Source: a virus. Taken from it: a DNA stretch of 64,000 bases. Shown in pieces: positions 24,837 to 31,882 of the stretch. The stretch spans positions 1-64,000 of the IMG/VR virus record IMGVR_UViG_3300023179_000093; one strand, given 5' to 3'. Below the pieces are notes generated by a model. The model did no database searches, had not been told where the DNA came from, and saw only the letters and a program-made list of their open reading frames with translations. The translations under genes and the position numbers were made by a program. Every line of letters starts with the position of its first letter. Position 1 is the stretch's first letter.

Positions 24837-25433
24837 ATGCCGAAGGACTTGGGCATCGACTGGAAACTGGTTGAAGCGGAATACATGAGAGGCACTCGCC
24901 TCTCTGAGATTCAAAGGTTGTATTCTTTGAATCCTGGGACTCTTAAATCCAGAATGAGAAGGGGCGGATGGGCTTCAAAAAGGGTGGCGTTGATAGAAGC
25001 AACCCAAGTCAAAGCGACCCAGAAAAGTGTGCAAACGCTGGCCAATCGAGCCAGCGGATATCTGGAAAGGGTAGTAAAGCAAGTTGACCGAGGGTTGGAG
25101 GTTCTTGAGACGCAACCTCCAGCCAGTGTCAAGGAAGTGGATGCACACTTCGAAGCTCTCAACAAAATTGACAAGATTGCTAGGCCAGCGTTGGGGCTGA
25201 ACGACCAAGCAAACGGAACGAACAAGGGAATTGTCAATATTGCGATTTTACAAGGGGTTGCAGAAGCTCCAGTTGTCAAGATTTGTCAAGACAACGAGGC
25301 GAACAGAGAAACCCATTGGGTTGGAACCCCAATTAGGCAAACGATTCAGTCCAATCCCCAGTCCTCTGAACCTTTGCCCCACGCCGACGGAGTTGACGAT
25401 CGTAGTTCGTCCCATTCCGATCTGCCTTCCTAA
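24837..25433 (+). CDS. Small-terminase-like protein
   Basis: A 198-residue protein. The N-terminal 45 residues form a helix-turn-helix (WKLVEAEYMRGTRLSEIQRLY, then GTLKSRMRRGGW). A helical middle and the phrase NKIDKIARPALGLND are typical of phage small terminase subunits, which recognise phage DNA for packaging. There is no ribosome site before the ATG, and the large subunit lies 16 kb away, both unusual. The C-terminal 45 residues are low-complexity and overlap a convergent gene by 101 bases, so the functional end may be earlier. An HTH regulator is the alternative. Confidence 0.55.
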   Translation: MPKDLGIDWKLVEAEYMRGTRLSEIQRLYSLNPGTLKSRMRRGGWASKRVALIEATQVKATQKSVQTLANRASGYLERVVKQVDRGLEVLETQPPASVKEVDAHFEALNKIDKIARPALGLNDQANGTNKGIVNIAILQGVAEAPVVKICQDNEANRETHWVGTPIRQTIQSNPQSSEPLPHADGVDDRSSSHSDLPS

Positions 25434-25689
25434 TGGCTTGGAATCGCTCCTCAAAGGCCATAGCAGCGAGGCTCCTAGACTTGGTAGGCTTGGCGTAGTG
25501 GTAAGTGCATTCCTTGGCCATTATGGCCTTCTTCTTTAGCCCCCAGAGGGTCTTGCGGTCAGAGTAAAGTTCAAGCCGATAACAAGCGTCAAGGGTTGGG
25601 GAAGGCTTGCAACCAGCGACAAGGGAATTGTTAATCGTTCTGTCGGGGTATCCAGCAAGTATCAGTTGTTCTCGTAGGCTTTTATTCAT
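25333..25689 (-). CDS. HTH-like phage protein
   Basis: A 118-residue protein with GGAGG 6 bases before ATG 25689. The N-terminal 50 residues (LREQLILAGYPDRTINNSLVAG, then KPSPTLDACYRLELYS) have the look of a Cro-like helix-turn-helix, where the recognition helix precedes the SPTL..C.R.E pattern. The rest is basic (YHYAKPTKSRSLAAM, RQLRRRGAK). A regulator is plausible. Its 3' end overlaps the opposing small-terminase-like gene by 101 bases. Confidence 0.55.
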   Translation of the reverse strand: MNKSLREQLILAGYPDRTINNSLVAGCKPSPTLDACYRLELYSDRKTLWGLKKKAIMAKECTYHYAKPTKSRSLAAMAFEERFQAIRKADRNGTNYDRQLRRRGAKVQRTGDWTESFA

Positions 25690-25713
25690 ATGACCTCCAG
25701 GAATTAAAGGTTA

Positions 25714-25750
25714 AAAAAAGAAACACCGAGGGGGATTGAACCCCTCGGTG
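25714..25750 (-). terminator. Intrinsic terminator
   Basis: CACCGAGGGG and CCCCTCGGTG form a perfect 10-bp stem with a 7-base loop. On the - strand the stem is followed by TTTCTTTTTTT. It ends transcription of the 25768-26067 gene. Confidence 0.85.
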
Positions 25751-25767
25751 CTTCGGTGAACCGATCC

Positions 25768-26067
25768 TTAAACCAAGGATTCGGTGAAAGTCCCAACCTT
25801 CTGCGGTTTGGAAGGGGCTTGGGTCTTCGGAGGAATCGAGATACCGATCCTCACAAAGAACTTACGATCACCAGCAGTGACCATTTGACCAGCCTTGGAC
25901 AAACCAAAGGGGGTCAGATTTGTCCAACCAGTGTCACCAGTTGAACTATGACTCCGAAGGTAATCACCACTGAAGACAAAGGCCACATAGTCTTTGTCGC
26001 CTTCCTTAAAGGCAACTGCTCCCCAATTTCCAGCCAGTGATTTAATCAGATTACTAATTGCTTTCAT
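25768..26067 (-). CDS. Single-gene unit of unknown function
   Basis: A 99-residue protein, start ATG 26067 (GGAGG 11 bases upstream; an ATG 18 bases earlier lacks a ribosome site). The N-terminal helix (KAISNLIKSLAG) is followed by a beta-rich part (WGAVAFKEGDKDYVAFVFSG, KFFVRIGISIP). No family recognised. It stands alone between an intrinsic terminator downstream and a hairpin region upstream, so it is probably transcribed on its own. Confidence 0.6.
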   Translation of the reverse strand: MKAISNLIKSLAGNWGAVAFKEGDKDYVAFVFSGDYLRSHSSTGDTGWTNLTPFGLSKAGQMVTAGDRKFFVRIGISIPPKTQAPSKPQKVGTFTESLV

Positions 26068-26174
26068 ATACTTATACACCTCCATATTTAAGGGTTAATT
26101 TTATTGGCAACCGATCTTCGGTGGCCAACACCTCGACGGCGACCGACCGAAAAAACCCGACCGACCCCCACCGC

Positions 26175-26195
26175 AAAAACCCCGAAGGGGTTTTT
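26175..26195. terminator. Bidirectional intrinsic terminator in a divergent gap
   Basis: AAAAACCCC, GAA, GGGGTTTTT: a 9-bp stem with A and T tracts, so it can stop transcripts from either side. It lies between two genes that point away from each other, which is an odd place for a terminator (see findings). Confidence 0.75.
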
Positions 26196-26319
26196 GAACC
26201 CTGGTAATAACAATAGATATAAGAATTACCTACCACCCTCCCCAGTATATACCCCCCTTTTTATATAGGAGGTTTCGCGGGGGGTGATGTAAAAAATTTA
26301 ATTTTGTTTTTCCCGACCC

Positions 26320-26355
26320 GACTAGACAAAGCGATCGGGTTGATACAATCGAAGT
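26320..26355 (+). promoter_or_regulatory. Promoter candidate for the DUF5754 gene run
   Basis: TACAAT (26344-26349) matches the -10 consensus in five of six positions and lies 6 bases before the ATG at 26356. TAGACA 15 bases upstream is a weak -35. Transcripts would start near the first ATG; a second ATG at 26377 is possible. Confidence 0.4.
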
Positions 26356-26613
26356 ATGCCGCTGGGAAAAGCAAACATGCCTTGCAACAAGCCGCGTAAA
26401 AGCACACGGCCCGGTAAGAAGATGATGGTCAAAGCCTGCGAAGGCGGGAAAGAGAAGCTCGTGCATTTCGGGGATAGTTCGATGAAGGACTATCGCCAGC
26501 ATCGAAGCGAAAAGCGTCGCAAAAGCTATTGCGCCAGGAGCGGAGGAATCAAGGGTGGCAATGGAAAGCTCTCCGCAAATTACTGGGCACGGAAAGTTCT
26601 TTGGAGCTGCTGA
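26356..26613 (+). CDS. DUF5754-like basic protein
   Basis: An 85-residue basic protein with four cysteines. CNKPRKSTRPGKKMMVKACEGG followed by KEKLVHFGDS, a basic/aromatic middle (YRQHRSEKRRKSYCARSGG) and LSANYWARKVLW at the end match the DUF5754 pattern as I recall it, known from phages and giant viruses with unknown role (possibly virion or nucleic-acid binding). The second ATG (26377) may be the real start. The stop overlaps the next ATG. Confidence 0.7.
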   Translation: MPLGKANMPCNKPRKSTRPGKKMMVKACEGGKEKLVHFGDSSMKDYRQHRSEKRRKSYCARSGGIKGGNGKLSANYWARKVLWSC

Positions 26614-26759
26614 TGAAAGCTTTTTGGGACAAGGAAAATCCCTCTCGTAAAAGCAAGAAGCTGTCCCCAAGAGATGTGGCTTGGGCTAGGGCACGAGCCA
26701 AAAAGGCTGGCCGCAAATACCCAAACCTCATCGACAACGCTGCGGCGGCTAGGAGATAA
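26613..26759 (+). CDS. DUF5872-like basic protein
   Basis: A 48-residue basic protein starting at ATG 26613, which shares one base with the previous stop (TGATG). KKLSPRDVAWARARAKKAG followed by RKYPNLIDNAAAA matches the DUF5872 pattern I recall (basic helix followed by YPNLVDN). Role unknown. DUF5754 and DUF5872 genes commonly sit together. Confidence 0.65.
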   Translation: MKAFWDKENPSRKSKKLSPRDVAWARARAKKAGRKYPNLIDNAAAARR

Positions 26760-26764
26760 CCGAT

Positions 26765-27013
26765 ATGCCTCTCGGAAGAAATTATGCTCGTGAGTACGCC
26801 AAGTACCACAGTTCAGCCAGGGCAAAAAAAGATAGGGCGGCAAGAAACAACGCCCGTAGAAAGGCCATCCGTGCTGGGCTGGTGCGAAAGGGGGACAAGC
26901 GAGACATCGACCACAAGGACGGAAACCCACAAAACAATCGCCCCAGCAATCTTCGAGTTATGGCTCGAGGGTTGAATCGTGGTCGAAACAACAATACCTG
27001 GAGACGAGGTTGA
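26765..27013 (+). CDS. Small HNH-type endonuclease
   Basis: An 82-residue protein. IDHKDGNPQNNRPSNLRV holds the HNH-like DH...N...N pattern in its later half, and the first 50 residues are basic. It probably cuts or binds DNA; such small HNH proteins are often linked to packaging genes in phages. Its stop overlaps the next TTG start. Confidence 0.7.
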   Translation: MPLGRNYAREYAKYHSSARAKKDRAARNNARRKAIRAGLVRKGDKRDIDHKDGNPQNNRPSNLRVMARGLNRGRNNNTWRRG

Positions 27014-27162
27014 AAGACATCGACGAGGCAGATCCCGGGGAAGTCGTTGCCATTTTAAAGTGGATGGCCGACGAGGGGTTGGTTGAGTTTGTGTGCGACG
27101 AAGAGGGTGATCTGATTGTTCGTGTGACCGAAGAAGGAAAACATTTCGAGTTCGATCGGTAA
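27010..27162 (+). CDS. Small acidic protein, winged-helix-like
   Basis: Read directly: 50 residues from TTG 27010, which overlaps the previous stop (TTGA). Sequence DEADPGEVVAILKWMADEGL followed by VEFVCDEEGDLIVRVTEEG has the helix-helix-strand-strand order of a winged helix. It could be a small regulator. An alternative is that it is a non-functional frame, but the coupling and composition argue otherwise. Confidence 0.5.
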   Translation: MKDIDEADPGEVVAILKWMADEGLVEFVCDEEGDLIVRVTEEGKHFEFDR

Positions 27163-27181
27163 AAAAGTTGGGTTAGGGGAG

Positions 27182-27322
27182 TTGACTCCCAAAAATAAAT
27201 TTCAAGATGAGGTGATGGACAAACACCAAAAGAAACTTGAAGAACAACTCCTCATCGAAAGTTTGATCGAAAATTACGAAGCCCAACCACAAGGATGGTG
27301 TGACGAGGTTGACGAGATATGA
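27182..27322 (+). CDS. Very small acidic protein
   Basis: Read directly. TTG 27182 (GGGGAG just upstream) gives 46 residues; ATG 27215 (GAGGT just upstream) gives 35. The end, EAQPQGWCDEVDEI, and the ATGA overlap with the following gene favour a real gene. Helical and acidic. Function unknown. Confidence 0.45.
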   Translation: MTPKNKFQDEVMDKHQKKLEEQLLIESLIENYEAQPQGWCDEVDEI

Positions 27323-27495
27323 TTGGGGAGTCGGCAATCTGCGACGCTATATCGTCGCTAGGATCAACCCTAGCTCTAGTTTCCGCCACCCTAATCGCAA
27401 TGGCCATAGCTGGTGCATTTGGAGATCTTTCAGCAAAGGTTAAAAAGATATGTCCCAAAAGGGATAAAAAGAAGAAAAAGCGTACAAGTCGTTGA
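27319..27495 (+). CDS. Small single-pass membrane protein
   Basis: Read directly: 58 residues from ATG 27319 (ATGA overlap). One hydrophobic segment (STLALVSATLIAMAIAGAFG) and a very basic tail (KRDKKKKKRTSR), so the C-terminus should face the cytoplasm. The function is unknown. It is the last + strand gene before the repeat region. Confidence 0.55.
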   Translation: MIGESAICDAISSLGSTLALVSATLIAMAIAGAFGDLSAKVKKICPKRDKKKKKRTSR

Positions 27496-27507
27496 TAGAC
27501 AAACACC

Positions 27508-27782
27508 AAGTGGGTTAAACCCTATTTTTTCAAACCCACTTGAAAACCCACTACAGCTAAGTCTTTGATTATCAATATTCAAGTGGATTAAGTGGATTTA
27601 AGTGGATTATTTTTAAGTAGAGTGTTTTATAAATATTCTGGATTTCGCCCCATTTTGCAAATTGCGCAGGAATACGACCTAAAAAATAACCCACTTAATC
27701 CACTTAACCCACTTGGGTTCTGATGGACAAGGGTTTAGGTAAGTGGGTTTTGCCGTCCAAGTGGGTTTTCCCTAACCCACTT
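27508..27782. repeat. AAGTGGRTT iteron-like array; origin candidate
   Basis: Copies of AAGTGG(G/A)TT read on the + strand at 27508, 27581, 27590, 27600, 27741 and 27759, and on the - strand at 27533, 27545 (8 of 9 bases), 27688, 27697, 27706 and 27774. Three tandem + copies (27581-27608) and three tandem - copies (27688-27714) flank an 80-base segment with an AT-rich left half. The region lies between convergent genes and has no coding frame. It looks like a replication origin with iterons, or a partition/packaging site. Confidence 0.8.
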
Positions 27783-27788
27783 ATTGCC

Positions 27789-28304
27789 CTACGGAGCGTA
27801 ATTGACCTGGACTCGAGCCATCTGCAACTGCAAAGCGTCAGTTGTGATATCTTTTTGAAGCCCAATCGTAATGTAAAAAGTTTGAGTTGTATCAATCCCT
27901 AAATTTTCAAAATCAAAAGTAGATGTTGCGGCGCTTACTCCTGCCGAAGCCGATGGGTGCGAGATTTGGGAAGATTCTGAGTTTTTGTTAAAGAGCCCAA
28001 AACCACGCATTCCCACAATAGCCGTAGACGATTGAGCCCCAATATTTAGGTTAACAAATCGAGTTCCGCCAACTCCGGCTGTAGCCCCAGTGTTAGCCGA
28101 TGAGATAAAAGCCCTAATTCTTTTACCATTTGCGTTTGCAGTGCACGAAGCAAAAAGTAAGCCCTCCAAAGACCCATTTTTCCCCATGCTTCCACCTGGA
28201 ATTGTAAATGTTGTTTGAGCAACATCTGCGGTGGTTGCTGGCGTAGCCGCGAAAGAATACTCCGCAAAAACCAGCGGAGAACGGATTGGCTGGATTAACC
28301 CCAT
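27789..28304 (-). CDS. Probable virion protein
   Basis: A 171-residue protein with virion-style composition: glycine, alanine, serine, threonine, almost no cysteine (PGGSMGKNGSLEGLLFASCT, RFVNLNIGAQSSTAIVGM, then MARVQVNYAP). It pairs with the next gene upstream. No family recognised; head decoration or tail accessory are possible. Its position at the end of the replication block, away from the other structural genes, is unusual. Confidence 0.5.
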   Translation of the reverse strand: MGLIQPIRSPLVFAEYSFAATPATTADVAQTTFTIPGGSMGKNGSLEGLLFASCTANANGKRIRAFISSANTGATAGVGGTRFVNLNIGAQSSTAIVGMRGFGLFNKNSESSQISHPSASAGVSAATSTFDFENLGIDTTQTFYITIGLQKDITTDALQLQMARVQVNYAP

Positions 28305-28307
28305 AAA

Positions 28308-29018
28308 CTATGCACTTAGGGCAAAGTACTTTTTGCTGATTCCGGAACAAATCACATTGACCTGATCTGTTGGGACAAACCCAGACTCAAATACGATTGA
28401 CCCACCATTCCTAGAAATCAAAAGATTGTCGGTTGTCGCTGCCGCCCCAAAGTTCAGATACATATCTGTGTCCGAAATATTTTGGAAAAGAAGGTATCGT
28501 CGGTTGGCGTCTGAAGCCAAAACTTGAGCGCTTGAGTTTGCAGTCGATGAAGTTGTACTTGCGGTACGAGTAACGGTGGAGTTGCGAGGACGAGTATTTA
28601 CATTCGTAACCCCAGAAGTGTCTACGGACAAAGGCCTTAAGCTAGTTCCGTCAGTCCCACCATATAAATTGGCAATGGTCGGAGCAGTTGCCCCAGTGGT
28701 TCCAGCTGAAGATAGCGTTACATCAAGTCTTCGCTTAGACCCATCAATCGTTGAAGTAATGCTATTCCCGGAACCATCCCGCAAATTTGACTCTGTAGGG
28801 ATCCGTCCGCTGGAGAGAGAAGGAAGTTTGCCATTAACAGACGACAAAGTTGTTTCAGTTGAAAAGCCACTGATACTTAGGCTTGCGCTGGACTCCACCG
28901 GAATTTTGCCACCCACCAAAGCTGGCAAGCGTTCTGAAAGAATCTTGTTAATCTTGACCGCTGTGATCGCCTGGTCGTCGTGACCCTCGGGTGACAAATT
29001 TGTAGGAATAGCTGGCAT
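28308..29018 (-). CDS. Probable virion protein, Ser/Thr-rich
   Basis: A 236-residue protein starting MPAIPTNLSPEGHDDQAITAV. The middle is serine/threonine/glycine-rich (TTLSSVNGKLPSLSSG), and the C-terminal 80 residues (RRYLLFQNISDTDMYLNFG) resemble beta-structured phage decoration or fibre proteins. GAGG and a promoter-like TTGACA/TACAAT pair lie upstream. No family recognised. Confidence 0.55.
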   Translation of the reverse strand: MPAIPTNLSPEGHDDQAITAVKINKILSERLPALVGGKIPVESSASLSISGFSTETTLSSVNGKLPSLSSGRIPTESNLRDGSGNSITSTIDGSKRRLDVTLSSAGTTGATAPTIANLYGGTDGTSLRPLSVDTSGVTNVNTRPRNSTVTRTASTTSSTANSSAQVLASDANRRYLLFQNISDTDMYLNFGAAATTDNLLISRNGGSIVFESGFVPTDQVNVICSGISKKYFALSA

Positions 29019-29027
29019 ATAACCTCA

Positions 29028-29054
29028 ATTGTAAGTCGAAAAATTAACTGTCAA
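29028..29054 (-). promoter_or_regulatory. Promoter candidate for the 28308-29018 gene
   Basis: On the - strand, TTGACA, 15 bases, then TACAAT, then TGAGGTTAT and the ATG. The boxes match the -35 and -10 consensus well. The spacing is shorter than the usual 17. The -10 lies 9 bases from the ATG. Confidence 0.5.
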
Positions 29055-29073
29055 TAGGGTTTACAAATTAAAG

Positions 29074-31200
29074 TCATAGTTTGATTTTCCACACGGTGTA
29101 TCCGTCGTGGGTTTTTCTCTCCACCATCTCTCCAGTCACGGCAAGGCTGGCCAACATACGACCTAGAGCTCGGCTGTTGCTGACAAACATCTTCACGCTA
29201 CCTGACAGCGAGGCGTCGTTTTGTATGGCTAGGAGAAGCTCGGTAGCCGTGCCTTTCCATTCGGTTTCCCCAGGGTGATCGGAGCGGTAGTTCTTGAGGA
29301 ACAACTCCAGAAACTCTTGGAACCCGTGGACGCTGGAGGATGCACGGCTCTCGGCTAGCAGCATGGGGTGGTGGTAGGACTTCACGCCGTACCGCTTGGA
29401 GCCAACGACCTCTGCCGGTATTTCCCAGTCCCGTAGCCAAGCGGCGAAGTGAGGTAACTCCTCCGACAACATCCGTTCGGTGTCCAGATGACCCATCGTC
29501 TCAAACAGCTTGTGCGACTTGAATTTGAAGAGGCTGATCTTGTCGAGGATGGAACCATCGGTGTGGGGGATCGCCTGGATGGATTCTGGATCGTCATTGA
29601 GCGTGTCGATGATTCTCCCCCGCCAATCCACGGTCTGAGCGTCGTGGAACTTGCGATGGTAGGAATGCTTGGTGTTGGCCACCCCACGCTTGATCATGCG
29701 GCTGAACCTTCGGTGAGCCTCGGAAGAATCCGCACTGGAGGAGTCGTCGACATTCCAGACGGAGACCTCGAACAACTCGTTGTTGAAGTCACGACCTTTG
29801 ACCAGGAAGTCGGAGGCGTCGGCTCCTCCACCCATCAGCTTGGCCACGATCTCGGTGCCAAAGAAGGTTTTGCCCTGACCCACCGGACCGGCAATGAAGA
29901 CGGCCTGCCCTGGGACAAGTTTCCCCTCGAGTGCCGAGACATAGAATCTCTTAAGCCACGCCATTAAGTAGGGGAGGGATTCGACTGGATCGATGGCGGA
30001 ATCCAAAAACTCGGCGATCCAAGGAAATCCCTGCCCCCATTCGTGATGCCCCTCGGCAGGCTGAAGAACCCGTGCCTTGGAGACATTGAGCATCCGTTTT
30101 CCGTTCTGCACCACGACTTCTCTGTGGTCGAAGAGGCAGGGGACGGCACCATGAACGACCCGAGCTTCCCGAATACGGCGAAGAGCCTCGTCGGCCTGGG
30201 AGAGGGAGCCTCGGGCGTCGGGAGCCGAGCTAAGCCCGAAAGTCCCGACGATATCCTGTCTGGCATCATCCTTGTTGGCGGGTCTCCAAAATCCCTCCAT
30301 ATCTTTCTTCCAATAGAACTTTCCGTCGTGCCAATAGCTTTGCATTGGGCCACCGAAGCGATCCTCCACAAACTCCTGCACCCACGCCGCACCGAACAAG
30401 TCCGCCCAAGACATAAACCCTTTGTTGGCGCGGGTAGAGTAGGAGATCATGCCGGTTTTGGTTACCTGGGCTCCCGTCCTGTCGATGTTGTCGTCGATCC
30501 AGAACAAGGGTCCACGAACTCCCTCCTCGAAAGGTCCGACCCAGCGGCCTGGGTAAAGTTCCTGCACCTTGGCGTAGACCCGATCCAAGGGGATCTGGAC
30601 CCTTCCTTCCCCACGATACTTCTTGGCTTTCTCGACGGCCTCGGAAAGAACGCTGTGGACGGCCTCGGTACGGATGGGTTGGTCGGAAAACTTCAAGGCT
30701 CCGGGGAACCAAGCGTAGTACTGGTCGGGTTTGTAAACGGCCTCGTCGAGGCGGGGAAAGAGGCTCTTGGCCTTTGTCTCGTTGACCAAAAGATGCAGAA
30801 ACTCTTTCAACACTCCCGGCAACACATGGATTGGCTCCTCGAACATCCACACCACCCGAGCCCCCGAACTGAAAGTCTTGTGAGCGTACATCGGCTTGAA
30901 ACCCGGCTTGGTCTCCCGGCTCAGACCCTCAACCAACTGCTCGTCGGTGAGGGGAGTGTCGTAATCGGCGATGAGGCCGTGCATCTTGAACGGCTCGTTG
31001 GATTTGCTGACCCGCACATGAGGGTTGAGACCCTCAAACCCAGAGACAAATAGGCCATCGGTCGTGTCGGCTTGGCACCACTTGCGGAACTCCTCCTTCT
31101 CCTTGAACTTGGGCAGGGTGACGGGAGCCACCTCCCACGGCTTTACGGGTTCGGCAGTTCGGGAGGTGAGGTTGGGGATTCTAAATAGAGTTGTCTTCAC
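29074..31200 (-). CDS. Primase-helicase (archaeo-eukaryotic primase-like + SF3-type ATPase)
   Basis: A 708-residue replication protein. The N-terminal part has IADYD (about residue 73), a DxD metal-binding motif of archaeo-eukaryotic-type primases, with SSGARVVWMF and DQYYAW following. The C-terminal part has Walker A GPVGQGKT (about 436) and VWNVDDSSS, which fits an SF3-like helicase domain, with a conserved C-terminal winged-helix-like tail (TEWKGTATELLLAI). The protein would start DNA synthesis by priming and unwinding. It is the last gene of the replication operon and is coupled (ATGA) to the gene before it. Confidence 0.75.
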   Translation of the reverse strand: MKTTLFRIPNLTSRTAEPVKPWEVAPVTLPKFKEKEEFRKWCQADTTDGLFVSGFEGLNPHVRVSKSNEPFKMHGLIADYDTPLTDEQLVEGLSRETKPGFKPMYAHKTFSSGARVVWMFEEPIHVLPGVLKEFLHLLVNETKAKSLFPRLDEAVYKPDQYYAWFPGALKFSDQPIRTEAVHSVLSEAVEKAKKYRGEGRVQIPLDRVYAKVQELYPGRWVGPFEEGVRGPLFWIDDNIDRTGAQVTKTGMISYSTRANKGFMSWADLFGAAWVQEFVEDRFGGPMQSYWHDGKFYWKKDMEGFWRPANKDDARQDIVGTFGLSSAPDARGSLSQADEALRRIREARVVHGAVPCLFDHREVVVQNGKRMLNVSKARVLQPAEGHHEWGQGFPWIAEFLDSAIDPVESLPYLMAWLKRFYVSALEGKLVPGQAVFIAGPVGQGKTFFGTEIVAKLMGGGADASDFLVKGRDFNNELFEVSVWNVDDSSSADSSEAHRRFSRMIKRGVANTKHSYHRKFHDAQTVDWRGRIIDTLNDDPESIQAIPHTDGSILDKISLFKFKSHKLFETMGHLDTERMLSEELPHFAAWLRDWEIPAEVVGSKRYGVKSYHHPMLLAESRASSSVHGFQEFLELFLKNYRSDHPGETEWKGTATELLLAIQNDASLSGSVKMFVSNSRALGRMLASLAVTGEMVERKTHDGYTVWKIKL

Positions 31201-31421
31201 ATTGTCCTTTCCGGCGGTTCAGGCCGTTTAATTCCAAACATCAAATTCTCTGTCCCTCGGATCTCGCTCATATCCACGCAGATGTGTTTGCCCGTGTCGT
31301 TAAGCTCGACCAAATAGACCGGGTTGTCGGACTTCCCATAGTCGATGACGGCAATCCACAAACCTTCCCCCTTGGGTGTTTGCACCCATCGCTCGTTAGG
31401 CAGGAAGGTCCACTGGCTCAT
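31197..31421 (-). CDS. Small protein upstream of the primase gene
   Basis: A 74-residue protein with strand-rich sequence (WTFLPNERWVQTPKGEG, LWIAVIDYGK, VYLVELNDTG). ATGA overlaps at both ends. No family recognised; its position suggests a replication accessory. Confidence 0.5.
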   Translation of the reverse strand: MSQWTFLPNERWVQTPKGEGLWIAVIDYGKSDNPVYLVELNDTGKHICVDMSEIRGTENLMFGIKRPEPPERTM

Positions 31422-31684
31422 TTTCCAGCTTTCCTATGGAGTTCTTCCCGGAGTCTGTCGGTTGTCTCAGTGCCGGGGCTTACTTCCTCTGGCTCCTTGT
31501 ATTCAATCTCCCCGTCGATGTTGTAGCCGCACCCTTGAAGGAATGGCTTGAGTTGCGATATGATTGTGTCGACATCCTCTGCCACAAACTCAAGAGTTGT
31601 TTTGGTTGGAATCTCAAACGAGCCCCGGGTATGATAAGTTTCGCACGGAGGTTTGACGGATTCTCCGATGAATGTGAATTTCAT
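31418..31684 (-). CDS. Small protein of unknown function
   Basis: An 88-residue protein (MKFTFIGESVKPPCETYHTRG, then TLEFVAEDVDTIISQLKPFL). An acidic, helical C-terminus follows. ATGA overlap with the next gene, and 3 bases separate it from the preceding stop. No family recognised. Confidence 0.5.
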   Translation of the reverse strand: MKFTFIGESVKPPCETYHTRGSFEIPTKTTLEFVAEDVDTIISQLKPFLQGCGYNIDGEIEYKEPEEVSPGTETTDRLREELHRKAGK

Positions 31685-31687
31685 TTC

Positions 31688-31882
31688 TTACCTCTTTTCG
31701 CCCTTAGCTTTTTTGGTTTTGTTCGACTTGCGTCGCAGGCCATACAAAGAAGTGATTCTTCGACAAACCTCTTTCCACATTTCAGACACTTTCTCCATTT
31801 TGGTTCTTTCATTCGGATTCCTTCCATAGGGTGCGGTTTTCCACTTTCCAAAAACCGGGTTGAAGTGAGGTTTGTATTTCAT
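31688..31882 (-). CDS. Small basic protein downstream of the polymerase
   Basis: A 64-residue basic protein; ATG 31882 is chosen because it overlaps the polymerase stop (ATGA). WKTAPYGRNPNERTKMEKV and a lysine/arginine-rich C-terminus (LRRKSNKTKKAKGEKR) suggest nucleic-acid binding. No family recognised. Confidence 0.5.
   Translation of the reverse strand: MKYKPHFNPVFGKWKTAPYGRNPNERTKMEKVSEMWKEVCRRITSLYGLRRKSNKTKKAKGEKR

Noticed and set aside
30043-31053. 336-codon + strand frame opposite the primase-helicase gene
   Set aside because: The sense protein has primase and Walker motifs; the long antisense frame is a by-product of GC-rich codons.
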